A stretch of 64,000 nt of DNA, taken from SCTD01 sp963781675 (GTDB taxonomy: Bacteria > Actinomycetota > Actinomycetes > Mycobacteriales > SCTD01). The notes beneath the pieces were generated by a model that worked only from the letters and a program-made list of their open reading frames with translations, was not told the DNA's origin and ran no database searches. How positions within the stretch are numbered: position 1 is the stretch's first letter; the number at the start of each line of letters is the position of its first letter. The stretch covers positions 1,426,001 to 1,490,000 of the forward strand of contig CAWAGF010000001.1 of assembly GCA_963781675.1 (NCBI GenBank). Direction: 5' to 3'. This document shows positions 33,466-41,915 of the stretch, piece after piece. A program made the position numbers and the translations under genes.

Positions 33466-33475
33466 ACGTCCCACC

Positions 33476-33504
33476 GGGGAGCGCCTCGTCACGAGGTGCT
33501 CCCC
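33476..33504 (+). terminator. rpsO-pnp intercistronic hairpin
   Basis: GGGGAGCGCCTC pairs with GAGGTGCTCCCC through 12 base pairs (one G-U) around the loop GTCAC, 10 nt after the rpsO stop. There is no U-run, so it may act as a partial terminator and as an RNase processing site, as known between rpsO and pnp in other bacteria. The 147 nt from here to the pnp start hold no other feature I can see. Confidence 0.75.
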
Positions 33505-33651
33505 GTCGTCGTAGGGCAACCCGTCCTGCGATGCCACGAGCCGGCCCCTGCGGGCACGGTCCTCGGGAGTGGACGTCGAAGCACTCGCTCCGGCCTCCTC
33601 CACTGAGCACCGCGTCCTCGTTCGGACGGCGCGCAGTGAAGAGGAGTGCCC

Positions 33652-35847
33652 ATGGAGGGCGAGAGCAACATCTACGGCAGCGAGTTCGTCGACGCCGTCA
33701 TCGAGAACCCCGGCGGGGCCACGCGCACGATCCGCCTGGAGACCGGCCGCCTCGCGCAGCAGGCCGCCGGCGCGGTGACGATCTACCTCGGCGACACGAT
33801 GATCCTCACCGCGTGCACCGCCAGCAAGCGCCCGAAGGACAACCTCGACTTCTTCCCCCTGACGGTGGACGTCGAGGAGCGCATGTACGCCGCGGGCAAG
33901 ATCCCCGGCTCGTTCTTCCGCCGCGAGGGCCGGCCGTCCGAGGACGCGATCCTCACCTGCCGCCTGACCGACCGCCCGCTGCGCCCGTCGTTCAAGAAGG
34001 GCCTGCGCAACGAGGTCCAGGTCGTCAGCACCGTCATGGCGCTCGACCCCGACCACCTCTACGACGTGCTCGCCATCAACTCGGCCGCCGCGTCCGTGCT
34101 GCTGTCCGGGCTGCCCTTCACCGGGCCGGTCGGCGCCACCCGCGTCGCCTGCGTCAACGGCGACTGGATCGCCTTCCCGAGCCACAGCGAGCTCGAGAAC
34201 GCCACTTTCGACATGGTCGTCGCCGGCCGCCTGCTCGACGACGGCGACGTCGCGATCATGATGGTCGAGGCCGAGGCCACCAAGGACGTCTTCGAGGTCG
34301 TCAACGGCGGTGGCACCGCGCCGACCGAGGAGGTCGTCGCGCAGGGCCTGGAGGCCGCGAAGCCGGCCATCGCGGCCATCTGCAACGCGCAGAAGGAGCT
34401 CGCCGCCAAGGCCCCCAAGGAGCCGCTCGAGTTCCCCGTGTTCCTCGACTACGACGACGACGTCCTGCAGGCCGTCACCGCGGCCGGCGAGGCCGACCTG
34501 TCCGCTGCCATGCAGATCGCCGGCAAGCAGGAGCGCGACGCCGCCAGCGACGCCGCCAAGGCCAAGGTGCTCGAGTCCGTGGGCGCGCAGTTCGAGGGCC
34601 GTGAGAAGGAGGTCAGCGCCGCGTTCCGCAGCCTGACCAAGACCGTCGTGCGCCGCCGCATCGTGAAGGACGGCGCCCGCATCGACGGCCGTGGCCTCGA
34701 GGACATCCGCCAGCTCTCGGCCGAGGTCGAGGTCCTGCCCCGCGTGCACGGCTCGGCGCTGTTCGAGCGCGGCGAGACCCAGATCCTGGGCGTCACCACG
34801 CTGAACATGGCCCGCATGGAGCAGATGGTCGACACGCTCAACCCCGAGAACCGCAAGCGCTACATGCACCACTACAACTTCCCGCCGTACTCCACGGGTG
34901 AGACCGGCCGCGTCGGCTCGCCCAAGCGCCGCGAGATCGGCCACGGCGCGCTCGCGGAGCGCGCCCTGCTGCCGGTGCTGCCGAGCAAGGCGGAGTTCCC
35001 GTACGCCATCCGCCAGGTCTCCGAGGCGCTCGGCTCCAACGGCTCGACGTCCATGGGCTCGGTCTGCGCCAGCACGATGTCGCTGCTGAACGCCGGTGTG
35101 CCGCTCAAGGCGCCGGTCGCCGGCATCGCGATGGGCCTGATCTTCGAGGACGGCGACTACGCCACCCTGACCGACATCCTGGGCGCCGAGGACGCGTTCG
35201 GCGACATGGACTTCAAGGTCGCCGGGACCCCGCAGTTCGTCACCGCGCTGCAGCTCGACACCAAGCTCGACGGCATCCCGTCGAACGTGCTGGCGGCGGC
35301 GCTGCAGCAGGCCCGCACGGCCCGCCTCGCGATCCTCGAGGTGATGAACGAGGCCATCGACGAGCCGGACGAGATGGCGCCGACCGCGCCGCGCGTCCTC
35401 ACCGTCAAGATCCCGGTCGACAAGATCGGCGAGGTCATCGGCCCGAAGGGGAAGATGATCAACCAGATCCAGGCCGACACCGGTGCGGACATCACCGTCG
35501 AGGACGACGGCACGATCTACATCGGTGCGGTCGACGGCCCCTCCGCCGAGGCGGCCCTGGCGACCATCAACATGATCGCCAACCCGACGATGCCGAAGGT
35601 CGGGGAGCGCTTCCTCGGCACCGTCGTGAAGACCGCCGCGTTCGGCGCCTTCGTCAGCCTGCTGCCGGGCAAGGACGGCCTGGTGCACATCAGCAAGCTG
35701 GGCGGCGGCAAGCGCATCGGCAAGGTGGAGGACGTCGTCAACGTCGGCGACAAGCTGCAGGTCGAGATCCAGGAGATCGACCAGCGCGGCAAGATCAGCC
35801 TCGTGCCGGTGTCGAACGACGCCCCCGAGACCGCCGCGGCCGAGTAA
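33652..35847 (+). CDS. pnp: polyribonucleotide nucleotidyltransferase (PNPase / GPSI)
   Basis: A 731-residue 3'-5' phosphorolytic exoribonuclease. Two RNase PH-like core domains are visible (AVTIYLGDTMILTACTASK with FFPLTVDVEERMYAAGKIPG; then DGRGLEDIRQLSAEVEVLPR with ALFERGETQILGVTTLN, and GSNGSTSMGSVCASTMSL). A KH domain (VIGPKGKMINQIQADTGADI) and an S1 domain (FLGTVVKTAAFGAFVSLLPG) follow. ATG 33652 is preferred over the in-frame GTG 33646 because AGAGGAG runs into that GTG and is correctly spaced for the ATG. It probably works with RNase J (57318-59006) in mRNA turnover. Confidence 0.97.
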   Translation: MEGESNIYGSEFVDAVIENPGGATRTIRLETGRLAQQAAGAVTIYLGDTMILTACTASKRPKDNLDFFPLTVDVEERMYAAGKIPGSFFRREGRPSEDAILTCRLTDRPLRPSFKKGLRNEVQVVSTVMALDPDHLYDVLAINSAAASVLLSGLPFTGPVGATRVACVNGDWIAFPSHSELENATFDMVVAGRLLDDGDVAIMMVEAEATKDVFEVVNGGGTAPTEEVVAQGLEAAKPAIAAICNAQKELAAKAPKEPLEFPVFLDYDDDVLQAVTAAGEADLSAAMQIAGKQERDAASDAAKAKVLESVGAQFEGREKEVSAAFRSLTKTVVRRRIVKDGARIDGRGLEDIRQLSAEVEVLPRVHGSALFERGETQILGVTTLNMARMEQMVDTLNPENRKRYMHHYNFPPYSTGETGRVGSPKRREIGHGALAERALLPVLPSKAEFPYAIRQVSEALGSNGSTSMGSVCASTMSLLNAGVPLKAPVAGIAMGLIFEDGDYATLTDILGAEDAFGDMDFKVAGTPQFVTALQLDTKLDGIPSNVLAAALQQARTARLAILEVMNEAIDEPDEMAPTAPRVLTVKIPVDKIGEVIGPKGKMINQIQADTGADITVEDDGTIYIGAVDGPSAEAALATINMIANPTMPKVGERFLGTVVKTAAFGAFVSLLPGKDGLVHISKLGGGKRIGKVEDVVNVGDKLQVEIQEIDQRGKISLVPVSNDAPETAAAE

Positions 35848-35852
35848 CCACC

Positions 35853-37160
35853 TTGGCCGCACGCACGCGAGCCCTCCCGGCGGCTCCTGGCGCACCCACC
35901 GCGGTGCGCCGGGAGGTCCTGCCGGGAGGGCTCCGTGTCGTCTCGGAGCAGGTGCCGGGAGTGCGCTCGGTCGCGCTCGGCATCTGGGTGGCCGTCGGCA
36001 GCCGGGACGAGCGCCCCGCGCTGCACGGCGCCTCGCACTTCCTCGAGCACCTGCTGTTCAAGGGCACGAAGCGGCGCGGGGCGCTCGAGATCTCCTCGCT
36101 GATGGACGCGGTCGGCGGCGAGATGAACGCCTTCACCGCCAAGGAGTACACCTGCTACTACGCGCGGGTCCTCGACGAGGACCTCGCGCTGGCGGTGGAC
36201 GTGCTCGCGGACCTGCTGCGCGACTCGCTGGTCACGCCCGCGGACGTCGAGGTCGAGCGGGGCGTGATCCTCGAGGAGATCGCCATGCACGACGACGACC
36301 CCGGCGACGTCGTGCACGACACCTTCGCCGAGGCGCTCTGGGGCGACACCCCGCTCGGGCGCAACGTCATCGGCAGCGTCGAGAGCATCGAGGGGCTGAC
36401 CCGCGCGCAGATCGACGGCTTCTACCGGCGGCGGTACGACCTGCCGCACATGGTGGTGGCCGCGTCCGGAGCGCTGGACCACGACGTGCTCGTGCGCCTG
36501 CTCGCCGAGGCGTTCGAGGGCAGCGGGCACGCCGAGCCGGCGCTGCTGCGGCCGACCACCCGGGCGCCGCGCGCGCAGTCGCGGGTGCTGCACGTGCCCC
36601 GGCGCACGGAGCAGGCCAACCTCGTGCTCGGCACCACCGCGCTCCCGCGCGACGACCCGCGGCGGTTCGCGCTGTCGGTGCTCGCGACCGCCCTCGGCGG
36701 CGGCATGTCGAGCCGGCTGTTCCAGTCGGTGCGCGAGGAGCGCGGGCTCGCGTACTCGGTCTACAGCTACACCGACGCGCACTCCGACACCGGCTCGTTC
36801 GGCGTCTACGCCGGCTGCGCGCCCGGCAAGGTCGGCAAGGTGCTCGACCTGGTGCGCGCCGAGCTCGCGGAGGTCGCCGAGCGCGGCTTCGCCGACGAGG
36901 AGGTGCGCCGGGCGCAGGGCAACCTGCGCGGGCAGATGGTCCTCGGGATGGAGGACACCGGCTCGCGGATGAGCCGGCTCGGCAAGGCCGAGCTGGTGCA
37001 CGCCGAGGTGCTGACCTCGGACGAGGTGCTCGAGCGGGTCTCGGGCGTCACCCCCGACGACGTCCGCGCGGTCGCCGCCGACGTGCTGCAGCGCCCGCTG
37101 TCGCTCGCCGTCATCGGCCCGTACGGCAAGGCCGACCTGGAGAGGGCGATCAGCCGATGA
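35853..37160 (+). CDS. M16 family zinc peptidase (pitrilysin-like)
   Basis: A 435-residue insulinase-superfamily protease. The inverted zinc motif HxxEH appears as GASHFLEHLLFKGT, with the downstream Glu in VILEEIAMHDDDPGD, so the N-terminal half is catalytic. The C-terminal half has GMSSRLFQSVREERGLAYSVYS with the conserved R/Y substrate-binding residues. The proposed start TTG 35853 lies five bases after the pnp stop and has no good ribosome-binding site; GTG 35904 is an in-frame alternative. Its place between pnp and dapB is conserved in actinobacteria. The stop overlaps the dapB ATG. Confidence 0.93.
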   Translation: MAARTRALPAAPGAPTAVRREVLPGGLRVVSEQVPGVRSVALGIWVAVGSRDERPALHGASHFLEHLLFKGTKRRGALEISSLMDAVGGEMNAFTAKEYTCYYARVLDEDLALAVDVLADLLRDSLVTPADVEVERGVILEEIAMHDDDPGDVVHDTFAEALWGDTPLGRNVIGSVESIEGLTRAQIDGFYRRRYDLPHMVVAASGALDHDVLVRLLAEAFEGSGHAEPALLRPTTRAPRAQSRVLHVPRRTEQANLVLGTTALPRDDPRRFALSVLATALGGGMSSRLFQSVREERGLAYSVYSYTDAHSDTGSFGVYAGCAPGKVGKVLDLVRAELAEVAERGFADEEVRRAQGNLRGQMVLGMEDTGSRMSRLGKAELVHAEVLTSDEVLERVSGVTPDDVRAVAADVLQRPLSLAVIGPYGKADLERAISR

Positions 37161-37882
37161 TGCGCGTTGCCGTGCTGGGGGCTCAGGGACGGATGGGTGC
37201 CGAGGTGGTCCGCGCCGTCGAGGGCGCCGACGACCTGGAGCTGGCCGGCGCCTTCGACGTCGGCGACGAGCTGGAGCTCGCGGGCGTCGACGTCGCCGTC
37301 GACTTCACCCACCCCGACGCCGTGATGGACAACCTGCGCGCCTGCATCGCCGCGGGGGTGCACGCGGTCGTCGGCACCACCGGCTTCACGCCGGAGCGGC
37401 TGGCGGAGCTCCGGCAGCTGCTGCAGGACAGCCGGACCGGCGTGCTCATCGCGCCGAACTTCGGCATCGCGGCGGTGCTGATGATGCAGTTCGCCGCCCA
37501 GGCGGCCCGCTACTTCGAGTCGGTCGAGGTCGTGGAGCTGCACCACGCCGGCAAGGCGGACGCCCCCTCGGGCACCGCCCGCCGGACCGCCCAGCTCATC
37601 GCGGAGGCGCGTCAGGGGCTGCCGCCGATGCCGGACGCCACCTCCACCGCGCTGGACGGCGCGCGCGGCGCCGACGTCGACGGGGTGCGCGTGCACGCCG
37701 TGCGGCTGGCCGGGCTGGTGGCGCACCAGGAGGTGCTGCTCGGCGGCTCCGGCGAGAGCCTGACGATCCGGCACGACAGCTACGACCGGGCCTCGTTCAT
37801 GCCGGGCGTGCTGCTCGGCGTGCGCGAGGTCGGCGCGCGGCCCGGGCTGACCGTCGGGCTCGAGCACCTGCTGGACCTCTAG
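37157..37882 (+). CDS. dapB: 4-hydroxy-tetrahydrodipicolinate reductase
   Basis: A 241-residue NAD(P)H-dependent enzyme of lysine/diaminopimelate synthesis. The nucleotide-binding motif is VAVLGAQGRMGAEVV, then DFTHPDAV, VVGTTGF and APNFGIAAVLM. The active-site signature is VELHHAGKADAPSGTA. ATG 37157 overlaps the M16 stop (ATGA). dapA, the preceding pathway step, is 18 kb downstream at 56419. Confidence 0.96.
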   Translation: MMRVAVLGAQGRMGAEVVRAVEGADDLELAGAFDVGDELELAGVDVAVDFTHPDAVMDNLRACIAAGVHAVVGTTGFTPERLAELRQLLQDSRTGVLIAPNFGIAAVLMMQFAAQAARYFESVEVVELHHAGKADAPSGTARRTAQLIAEARQGLPPMPDATSTALDGARGADVDGVRVHAVRLAGLVAHQEVLLGGSGESLTIRHDSYDRASFMPGVLLGVREVGARPGLTVGLEHLLDL

Positions 37883-37885
37883 CCG

Positions 37886-38338
37886 GTGGCCGGCAAGGTC
37901 GGCGCCGCCTTCACCGTGCTGGTGATGCTGCTGGTCAGCGGGGCGATGCTCAGCACCGCCTTCTCGCTGCTGGCGACCGGCGAGCTGATCCAGGTCGGCG
38001 TCGGCATCGGGGTGCTGCTCCTCGTAGGCGTCGGCGTGGTGCTGGTCGCCGGCGAGGTGCGCCTGGGCGCCGCCAGCGCCCGGCTGGCGCGGCAGCTCGA
38101 GGTCGAGGGCGGCCTGCCGTTCGACCCGCCCGGGGTGACCCGCCTCGCGAGCGGGCGGCTGGAGAAGGACGACGCCGACGCGGTCTTCGCGCAGCGCAAG
38201 GCCGAGGTCGAGGCCGCGCCCGACGACTGGCGCGCCTGGTGGCGGCTGGCGGCGGCGTACGGCGACGCCCGCGACCCGCGCCGGGGCCGGCGGGCGATGC
38301 GCCGGGCGGTCTCGCTGGAGCGGGCCTCCCGTGCGTGA
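37886..38338 (+). CDS. membrane protein with TPR-like C-terminus, unknown function
   Basis: A 150-residue protein from GTG 37886, three bases after the dapB stop. Two hydrophobic helices (AAFTVLVMLLVSGAMLSTAFSL; GVGIGVLLLVGVGVVLVAGEV) precede a cytoplasmic region with DWRAWWRLAAAYGDARDPRRGRR, which resembles a single TPR unit. It probably belongs to the dapB transcription unit. The function is unknown. It overlaps the phosphodiesterase gene by eight bases. Confidence 0.75.
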   Translation: MAGKVGAAFTVLVMLLVSGAMLSTAFSLLATGELIQVGVGIGVLLLVGVGVVLVAGEVRLGAASARLARQLEVEGGLPFDPPGVTRLASGRLEKDDADAVFAQRKAEVEAAPDDWRAWWRLAAAYGDARDPRRGRRAMRRAVSLERASRA

Positions 38339-39500
38339 CGCCGGCGGGACGCGGTCCCGCCGGGACGGTCCTGCAGCGCTCGAGGTCCCGGCGTACGGCC
38401 GGGGGAGCCTGTCCGACCTCATGCCCGCCGTGCTCGCCTCGCTCGGCGTCCCCGGGGAGGCCGACGTCCTCGGGCTGCCTGGCACCGCACGGGCGGTCGT
38501 GCTGCTGGTCGACGGGCTGGGCGAGGTGCTGCTGCGGCGGCACGCCGACGAGGCGCCGTTCCTGTCCTCGCTCGCGGCCCGGCCGCTGACGTCGGGCTTC
38601 CCGGCGACCACCGCCACCAGCCTGGCCTCGCTCGGCACCGGCCTGCCGCCGGGGGAGCACGGCCTGACCGGCTACACCTCCTTCGTCGAGGAGGTCGGCG
38701 CGACGGTCGGCTGGCTGACCTGGACCGGCCCCGGTGACCTGCGCGAGCGGCTGGTGCCCGAGCAGGTGCAGCCGCGGCCGACCGTCTTCGACCGCGCGCA
38801 GGCCGCCGGCGTGGAGGTCACCGTCGCGGCGCCCGCGGTCTTCGAGGGCAGCGGCCTGACGCGGGCCGTCCTGCGCGGCGGGACCTACCGCGGCACCCTC
38901 ACCCCGGGAGACGTCGTCGCGACCGCCGTGGACGGCAGCGGGCGCGGCACCCGCAGCCTCGTCTACTGCTACACGCCCGACCTCGACCTGACCGGGCACG
39001 TCCGGGGGGTCGACAGCGAGGCCTGGCGCAGCCAGCTCCGGCTCGTCGACCGCTTCGCCGAGGAGCTCGCCGGGCGGCTGCCGGCCGGCACCGTCCTGCA
39101 CGTGACCGCCGACCACGGGATGGTCGACGTGCCCGACAGCGCCAAGGTGGACGTCGACTCCTCCGACGTCCTGCGCGAGGGGGTGCGGGCGCTGGCCGGC
39201 GAGCCGCGGGCGCGGCACGTGCACGCCCTCCCCGGCGCCGAAGGGGAGGTGCTGGCGCGCTGGCAGGCCGAGCTGGGCGACCGGATGTGGGTCGGCAGCC
39301 GGGAGGACGCCACCCGCGCCGGGCTGCTCGGCCCGGTCGTCACCGACGCCTCCCGCGCCCGCACCGGGGACGTCGTCGCTGTCGCCACCACCGAGGTGGC
39401 CGTCGTGCAGTGGCAGGCCGAGCCGCGGTCCTCCGCGCTGGTGGGCCAGCACGGCGCGCTGACCGACGATGAGCGCCTCGTGCCGCTGCTCAGCACGTGA
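38331..39500 (+). CDS. type I phosphodiesterase / nucleotide pyrophosphatase family protein
   Basis: A 389-residue member of the alkaline-phosphatase superfamily. The first metal Asp is in VVLLVDGLGEVLL, the nucleophile Thr in FPATTATSLASLGTGLPPGE, and further metal ligands in YCYTPDLDLTGHVRG and VTADHGMVDVP. No signal peptide is visible, so it is probably cytoplasmic, and the substrate is unknown. GTG 38331 overlaps the upstream stop. The TGA overlaps the GTG of the YchJ gene. Homologues often lie near dapB/thyX in actinobacteria. Confidence 0.87.
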   Translation: MRDAGGTRSRRDGPAALEVPAYGRGSLSDLMPAVLASLGVPGEADVLGLPGTARAVVLLVDGLGEVLLRRHADEAPFLSSLAARPLTSGFPATTATSLASLGTGLPPGEHGLTGYTSFVEEVGATVGWLTWTGPGDLRERLVPEQVQPRPTVFDRAQAAGVEVTVAAPAVFEGSGLTRAVLRGGTYRGTLTPGDVVATAVDGSGRGTRSLVYCYTPDLDLTGHVRGVDSEAWRSQLRLVDRFAEELAGRLPAGTVLHVTADHGMVDVPDSAKVDVDSSDVLREGVRALAGEPRARHVHALPGAEGEVLARWQAELGDRMWVGSREDATRAGLLGPVVTDASRARTGDVVAVATTEVAVVQWQAEPRSSALVGQHGALTDDERLVPLLST

Positions 39501-39853
39501 GGGCCTGCCACTGCGGGGATCCGCGGTCGTACGACACCTGCTGCGGCCGCTTCCACCGCGGCGATGCGCGGCCCGGCACTGCCGAGGAGCTGATGCGCTC
39601 GCGCTACAGCGGCTACGTCGTGGGCGACCGGTCGTACCTCCTGCAGACCTGGCACCCGACGAACCGGCCGCCGGTGCTGGAGCTCGACAGCACGCGGTGG
39701 ACCGGGCTCGAGGTCCTGGCGACCACGGGCGGCGGGCTGCTGGCCAACGAGGGGACGGTCCGCTTCCGCGCCCGCTACCGGGGCGGCGCGCTGGAGGAGC
39801 ACAGCCGCTTCGTGCGCGTCGCCGGGCAGTGGTCCTACCTGGGGCCGATCTAG
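39497..39853 (+). CDS. YchJ-family SEC-C metal-binding protein
   Basis: A 118-residue protein with an N-terminal zinc-binding SEC-C motif (CHCGDPRSYDTCCGRFH) and a YchJ-type NTF2-like domain (EELMRSRYSGYVVGDRSYLL; TGLEVLATTGG). The role is unknown. GTG 39497 overlaps the preceding stop. Its own stop TAG (39851-39853) forms the first half of the -10 element of the next gene. Confidence 0.88.
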   Translation: MRACHCGDPRSYDTCCGRFHRGDARPGTAEELMRSRYSGYVVGDRSYLLQTWHPTNRPPVLELDSTRWTGLEVLATTGGGLLANEGTVRFRARYRGGALEEHSRFVRVAGQWSYLGPI

Positions 39854-39856
39854 GGT
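39851..39856 (+). promoter_or_regulatory. -10 element TAGGGT of the alpha/beta hydrolase gene
   Basis: TAGGGT, six bases (CTGGGC), ATG 39863. The first three bases are the stop codon of the YchJ gene. A leaderless transcript is predicted. Confidence 0.6.
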
Positions 39857-39862
39857 CTGGGC

Positions 39863-40732
39863 ATGGCCGACCACGGGATGTCCCGCCGCCGCGCGCTCGG
39901 CGTCCTCGGTGCGGTCGGGGCCGGTGCGGCGGGCCTGGTCGCGGCGGTCCGCGGCCTCGGCAGCCCGGCTCCGCGGGCGCAGGTCGCGGAGGGCACGGTG
40001 CGCGAGGTCGAGCAGTACGGCGACCTGCCCCGGCAGAAGGGCGAGTGGTGGCTGCCGCCGAACGCCCCGGCCGGTCCGCTGCGCACCGTCGTGCTCGTGC
40101 ACGGCGGCTACTGGCGCGACAGCTACGACCTGTCGCTGGAGGACGCGGTGGCGGCCGACCTCGCGGCCCGCGGCTTCCTGGTGTGGAACGTGGACTACCG
40201 GCCGTCGAGCGCGCCGTGGCCGGCGACTCTCACGGACGCGGCCGCCGCCTACGACCACCTGGCGAAGGGGCGCCACGCCGACCGGGTCGACCCGTCGCGC
40301 GTGACGGTCGTGGGCCACTCCGCCGGCGGCCACCTCGCGCTGTGGCTGGCCTCCCGCACCGCGCAGACGCCCGGCGGCGCGCGCACCGGTCCCGCGCCCG
40401 CCGCGGTCGTGGCGCAGGCCCCGGTGGCGGCGCTGGCCGACGGCGCCCGGGAGGGCCTCGGCGGCGGGGCGGTCCTCGCGCTCGTGCAGGGCACCCCCGA
40501 GGACGCCCCCGACCGCTACGCCGTCGCCGACCCGATCGCGCTGCTGCCGACGGGCGTCCGCACCACCTGCGTGCACGCCCCCGGCGACGACCTCGTGCCG
40601 CTCAGCCAGAGCGAGAAGTACGTCGCTGCAGCAGGATCCGACGCGATGCTGGAGCGCTTCGACGGCGGCCACTTCGAGCACCTCGACCCGGGGTCGTCGG
40701 CCTGCGTGCTCATGCGGGACGCGCTGGCATGA
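39863..40732 (+). CDS. alpha/beta hydrolase, probably Tat-exported
   Basis: A 289-residue hydrolase. The N-terminus has MSRRRALGVLGAVGAGAAG, a twin-arginine-type signal. The oxyanion motif is LVHGGYWRD, the nucleophile elbow is VVGHSAGGHLALW (Ser), and the acid and base are probably the Asp in HAPGDDLVPLSQS and the His in GGHFEHL. This layout resembles kynurenine-formamidase/esterase-like enzymes; the substrate is unknown. ATG 39863 appears leaderless. The stop overlaps the ATG of the FAD oxidoreductase, so the two are likely co-transcribed. Confidence 0.88.
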   Translation: MADHGMSRRRALGVLGAVGAGAAGLVAAVRGLGSPAPRAQVAEGTVREVEQYGDLPRQKGEWWLPPNAPAGPLRTVVLVHGGYWRDSYDLSLEDAVAADLAARGFLVWNVDYRPSSAPWPATLTDAAAAYDHLAKGRHADRVDPSRVTVVGHSAGGHLALWLASRTAQTPGGARTGPAPAAVVAQAPVAALADGAREGLGGGAVLALVQGTPEDAPDRYAVADPIALLPTGVRTTCVHAPGDDLVPLSQSEKYVAAAGSDAMLERFDGGHFEHLDPGSSACVLMRDALA

Positions 40733-41811
40733 CGTTCGACGTCGTGGTCGTCGGCCTCGGGGGCGTCGGCAGCGCGGCGGCGGCGGCGCTCGCGCGGCGT
40801 GGGCAGCGGGTGCTCGGGCTGGACCGCTACCGGCCGGTGCACGACCAGGGCGCGAGCCACGGCGAGACCCGGATCGTGCGCAAGGCCTACTTCGAGGGCG
40901 CCGGCTACGTGCCGCTGCTGCACCGCGCCTACGAGCTGTGGGACGAGCTCGGCCTGCTGACGCGCACCGGCGGGCTGTTCCTCGGGGAGCCGGACAGCCG
41001 GGTGCTGGCCGGCAGCCTCGGGACGGCCCGGCAGTGGGACCTGCCGCACGAGCTGCTCGACGCGCAGGAGGTGCACCGCCGCTTCCCGGGCCTCACCCCG
41101 CCGGAGGGCGTCGTGGGGCTGCTCGAGCAGGACGCCGGCTGGGTGTCGCCCGAGGCCGCCGTCGGGGCGCAGCTGGAGCGGGCTGCCCGGGCCGGTGCGG
41201 AGCTGCACCACGAGGAACCGGTGGAGACCTGGGAGGCGACGGCGGACAGCGTGCGTGTCACGACCGCGCAGGGGACGTACGAGGCCGGCGCGCTGGTGCT
41301 CGCGCCCGGCCGCTGGGCCGTGGACCTGCTGCCGGACGTGCCGGTGCCCTTGCGCGTCGAGGAGCGTCAGGTGCACTTCTTCCCCGGCGCTGCAGGCGCT
41401 TTCGACCCATGGCAGTTCCCGGTGTGGATCTGGGAGCGGCCGGACGGCACTGTCCCGTACGGCTTCCCGGACCTCGGGACGGGCGTCAAGGCGTCGGTGC
41501 ACCACAGCCGGCTGCGCCCGGCCGGCGACTGGACGGGGGAGGAGGTCGCTGCGCTGCTCCGGCCGCTGCTGCCGGGGCTCGGCAGCGCGCCCCTGCGGAC
41601 CGTGCCGTGCACCTACACCCTCACCCCGGACGAGCACTTCGTCGTCGGGCGGCACCTCGCGCACGACCGGGTGCTCGTCGCCTGCGGCTTCTCCGGCCAC
41701 GGGTTCAAGCTCACGCCGGTCCTCGGCGAGGCGCTCGCGGACCTCGCCGTCGACGGCGCGACGTCGTACGACCTGACGCTGTTCGACCCCGCCCGGACCG
41801 TGCCCGCCTGA
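40729..41811 (+). CDS. FAD-dependent oxidoreductase, sarcosine/N-methyltryptophan oxidase type
   Basis: A 360-residue DAO-family flavoenzyme. The dinucleotide motif is VVVVGLGGVGSAAAAALARRG, followed by GASHGETRIVRKAYFEG. The C-terminal part has PCTYTLTPDEHFVVG and CGFSGHGFKLTPVLGEALADL. C294 in PCTYT aligns with the cysteine that covalently holds FAD in monomeric sarcosine oxidase, so covalent flavin is likely. It should oxidise an N-methylated or secondary amine with release of peroxide; the substrate is not known. ATG 40729 overlaps the hydrolase stop. Confidence 0.9.
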   Translation: MTFDVVVVGLGGVGSAAAAALARRGQRVLGLDRYRPVHDQGASHGETRIVRKAYFEGAGYVPLLHRAYELWDELGLLTRTGGLFLGEPDSRVLAGSLGTARQWDLPHELLDAQEVHRRFPGLTPPEGVVGLLEQDAGWVSPEAAVGAQLERAARAGAELHHEEPVETWEATADSVRVTTAQGTYEAGALVLAPGRWAVDLLPDVPVPLRVEERQVHFFPGAAGAFDPWQFPVWIWERPDGTVPYGFPDLGTGVKASVHHSRLRPAGDWTGEEVAALLRPLLPGLGSAPLRTVPCTYTLTPDEHFVVGRHLAHDRVLVACGFSGHGFKLTPVLGEALADLAVDGATSYDLTLFDPARTVPA

Positions 41812-41834
41812 CCGGTCTGCGCCGTTCTGCGGGC

Positions 41835-41840
41835 TACGGT
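41835..41840 (+). promoter_or_regulatory. -10-like element TACGGT of the L,D-transpeptidase gene
   Basis: TACGGT lies 75 bp upstream of GTG 41916, with CTGAGGAG as the ribosome-binding region. A leader of roughly 70 nt is expected. Confidence 0.4.
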
Positions 41841-41915
41841 GGTTCCGCCGCGCAACCTCGCGGCCACTCCCGGCGTCTCTCCACCCGAAGACGTCGTCCT
41901 GCCCTGAGGAGTCCC

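Noticed and set aside
31942..35895. A single minus-strand open frame of 1317 codons
   Set aside because: Only the first 328 codons from the 3' side (31942-32928) form a recognisable protein. The rest is antisense to rpsO and pnp, has shadow-type composition (Val/Asp/Arg/His-rich) and is an effect of high G+C.
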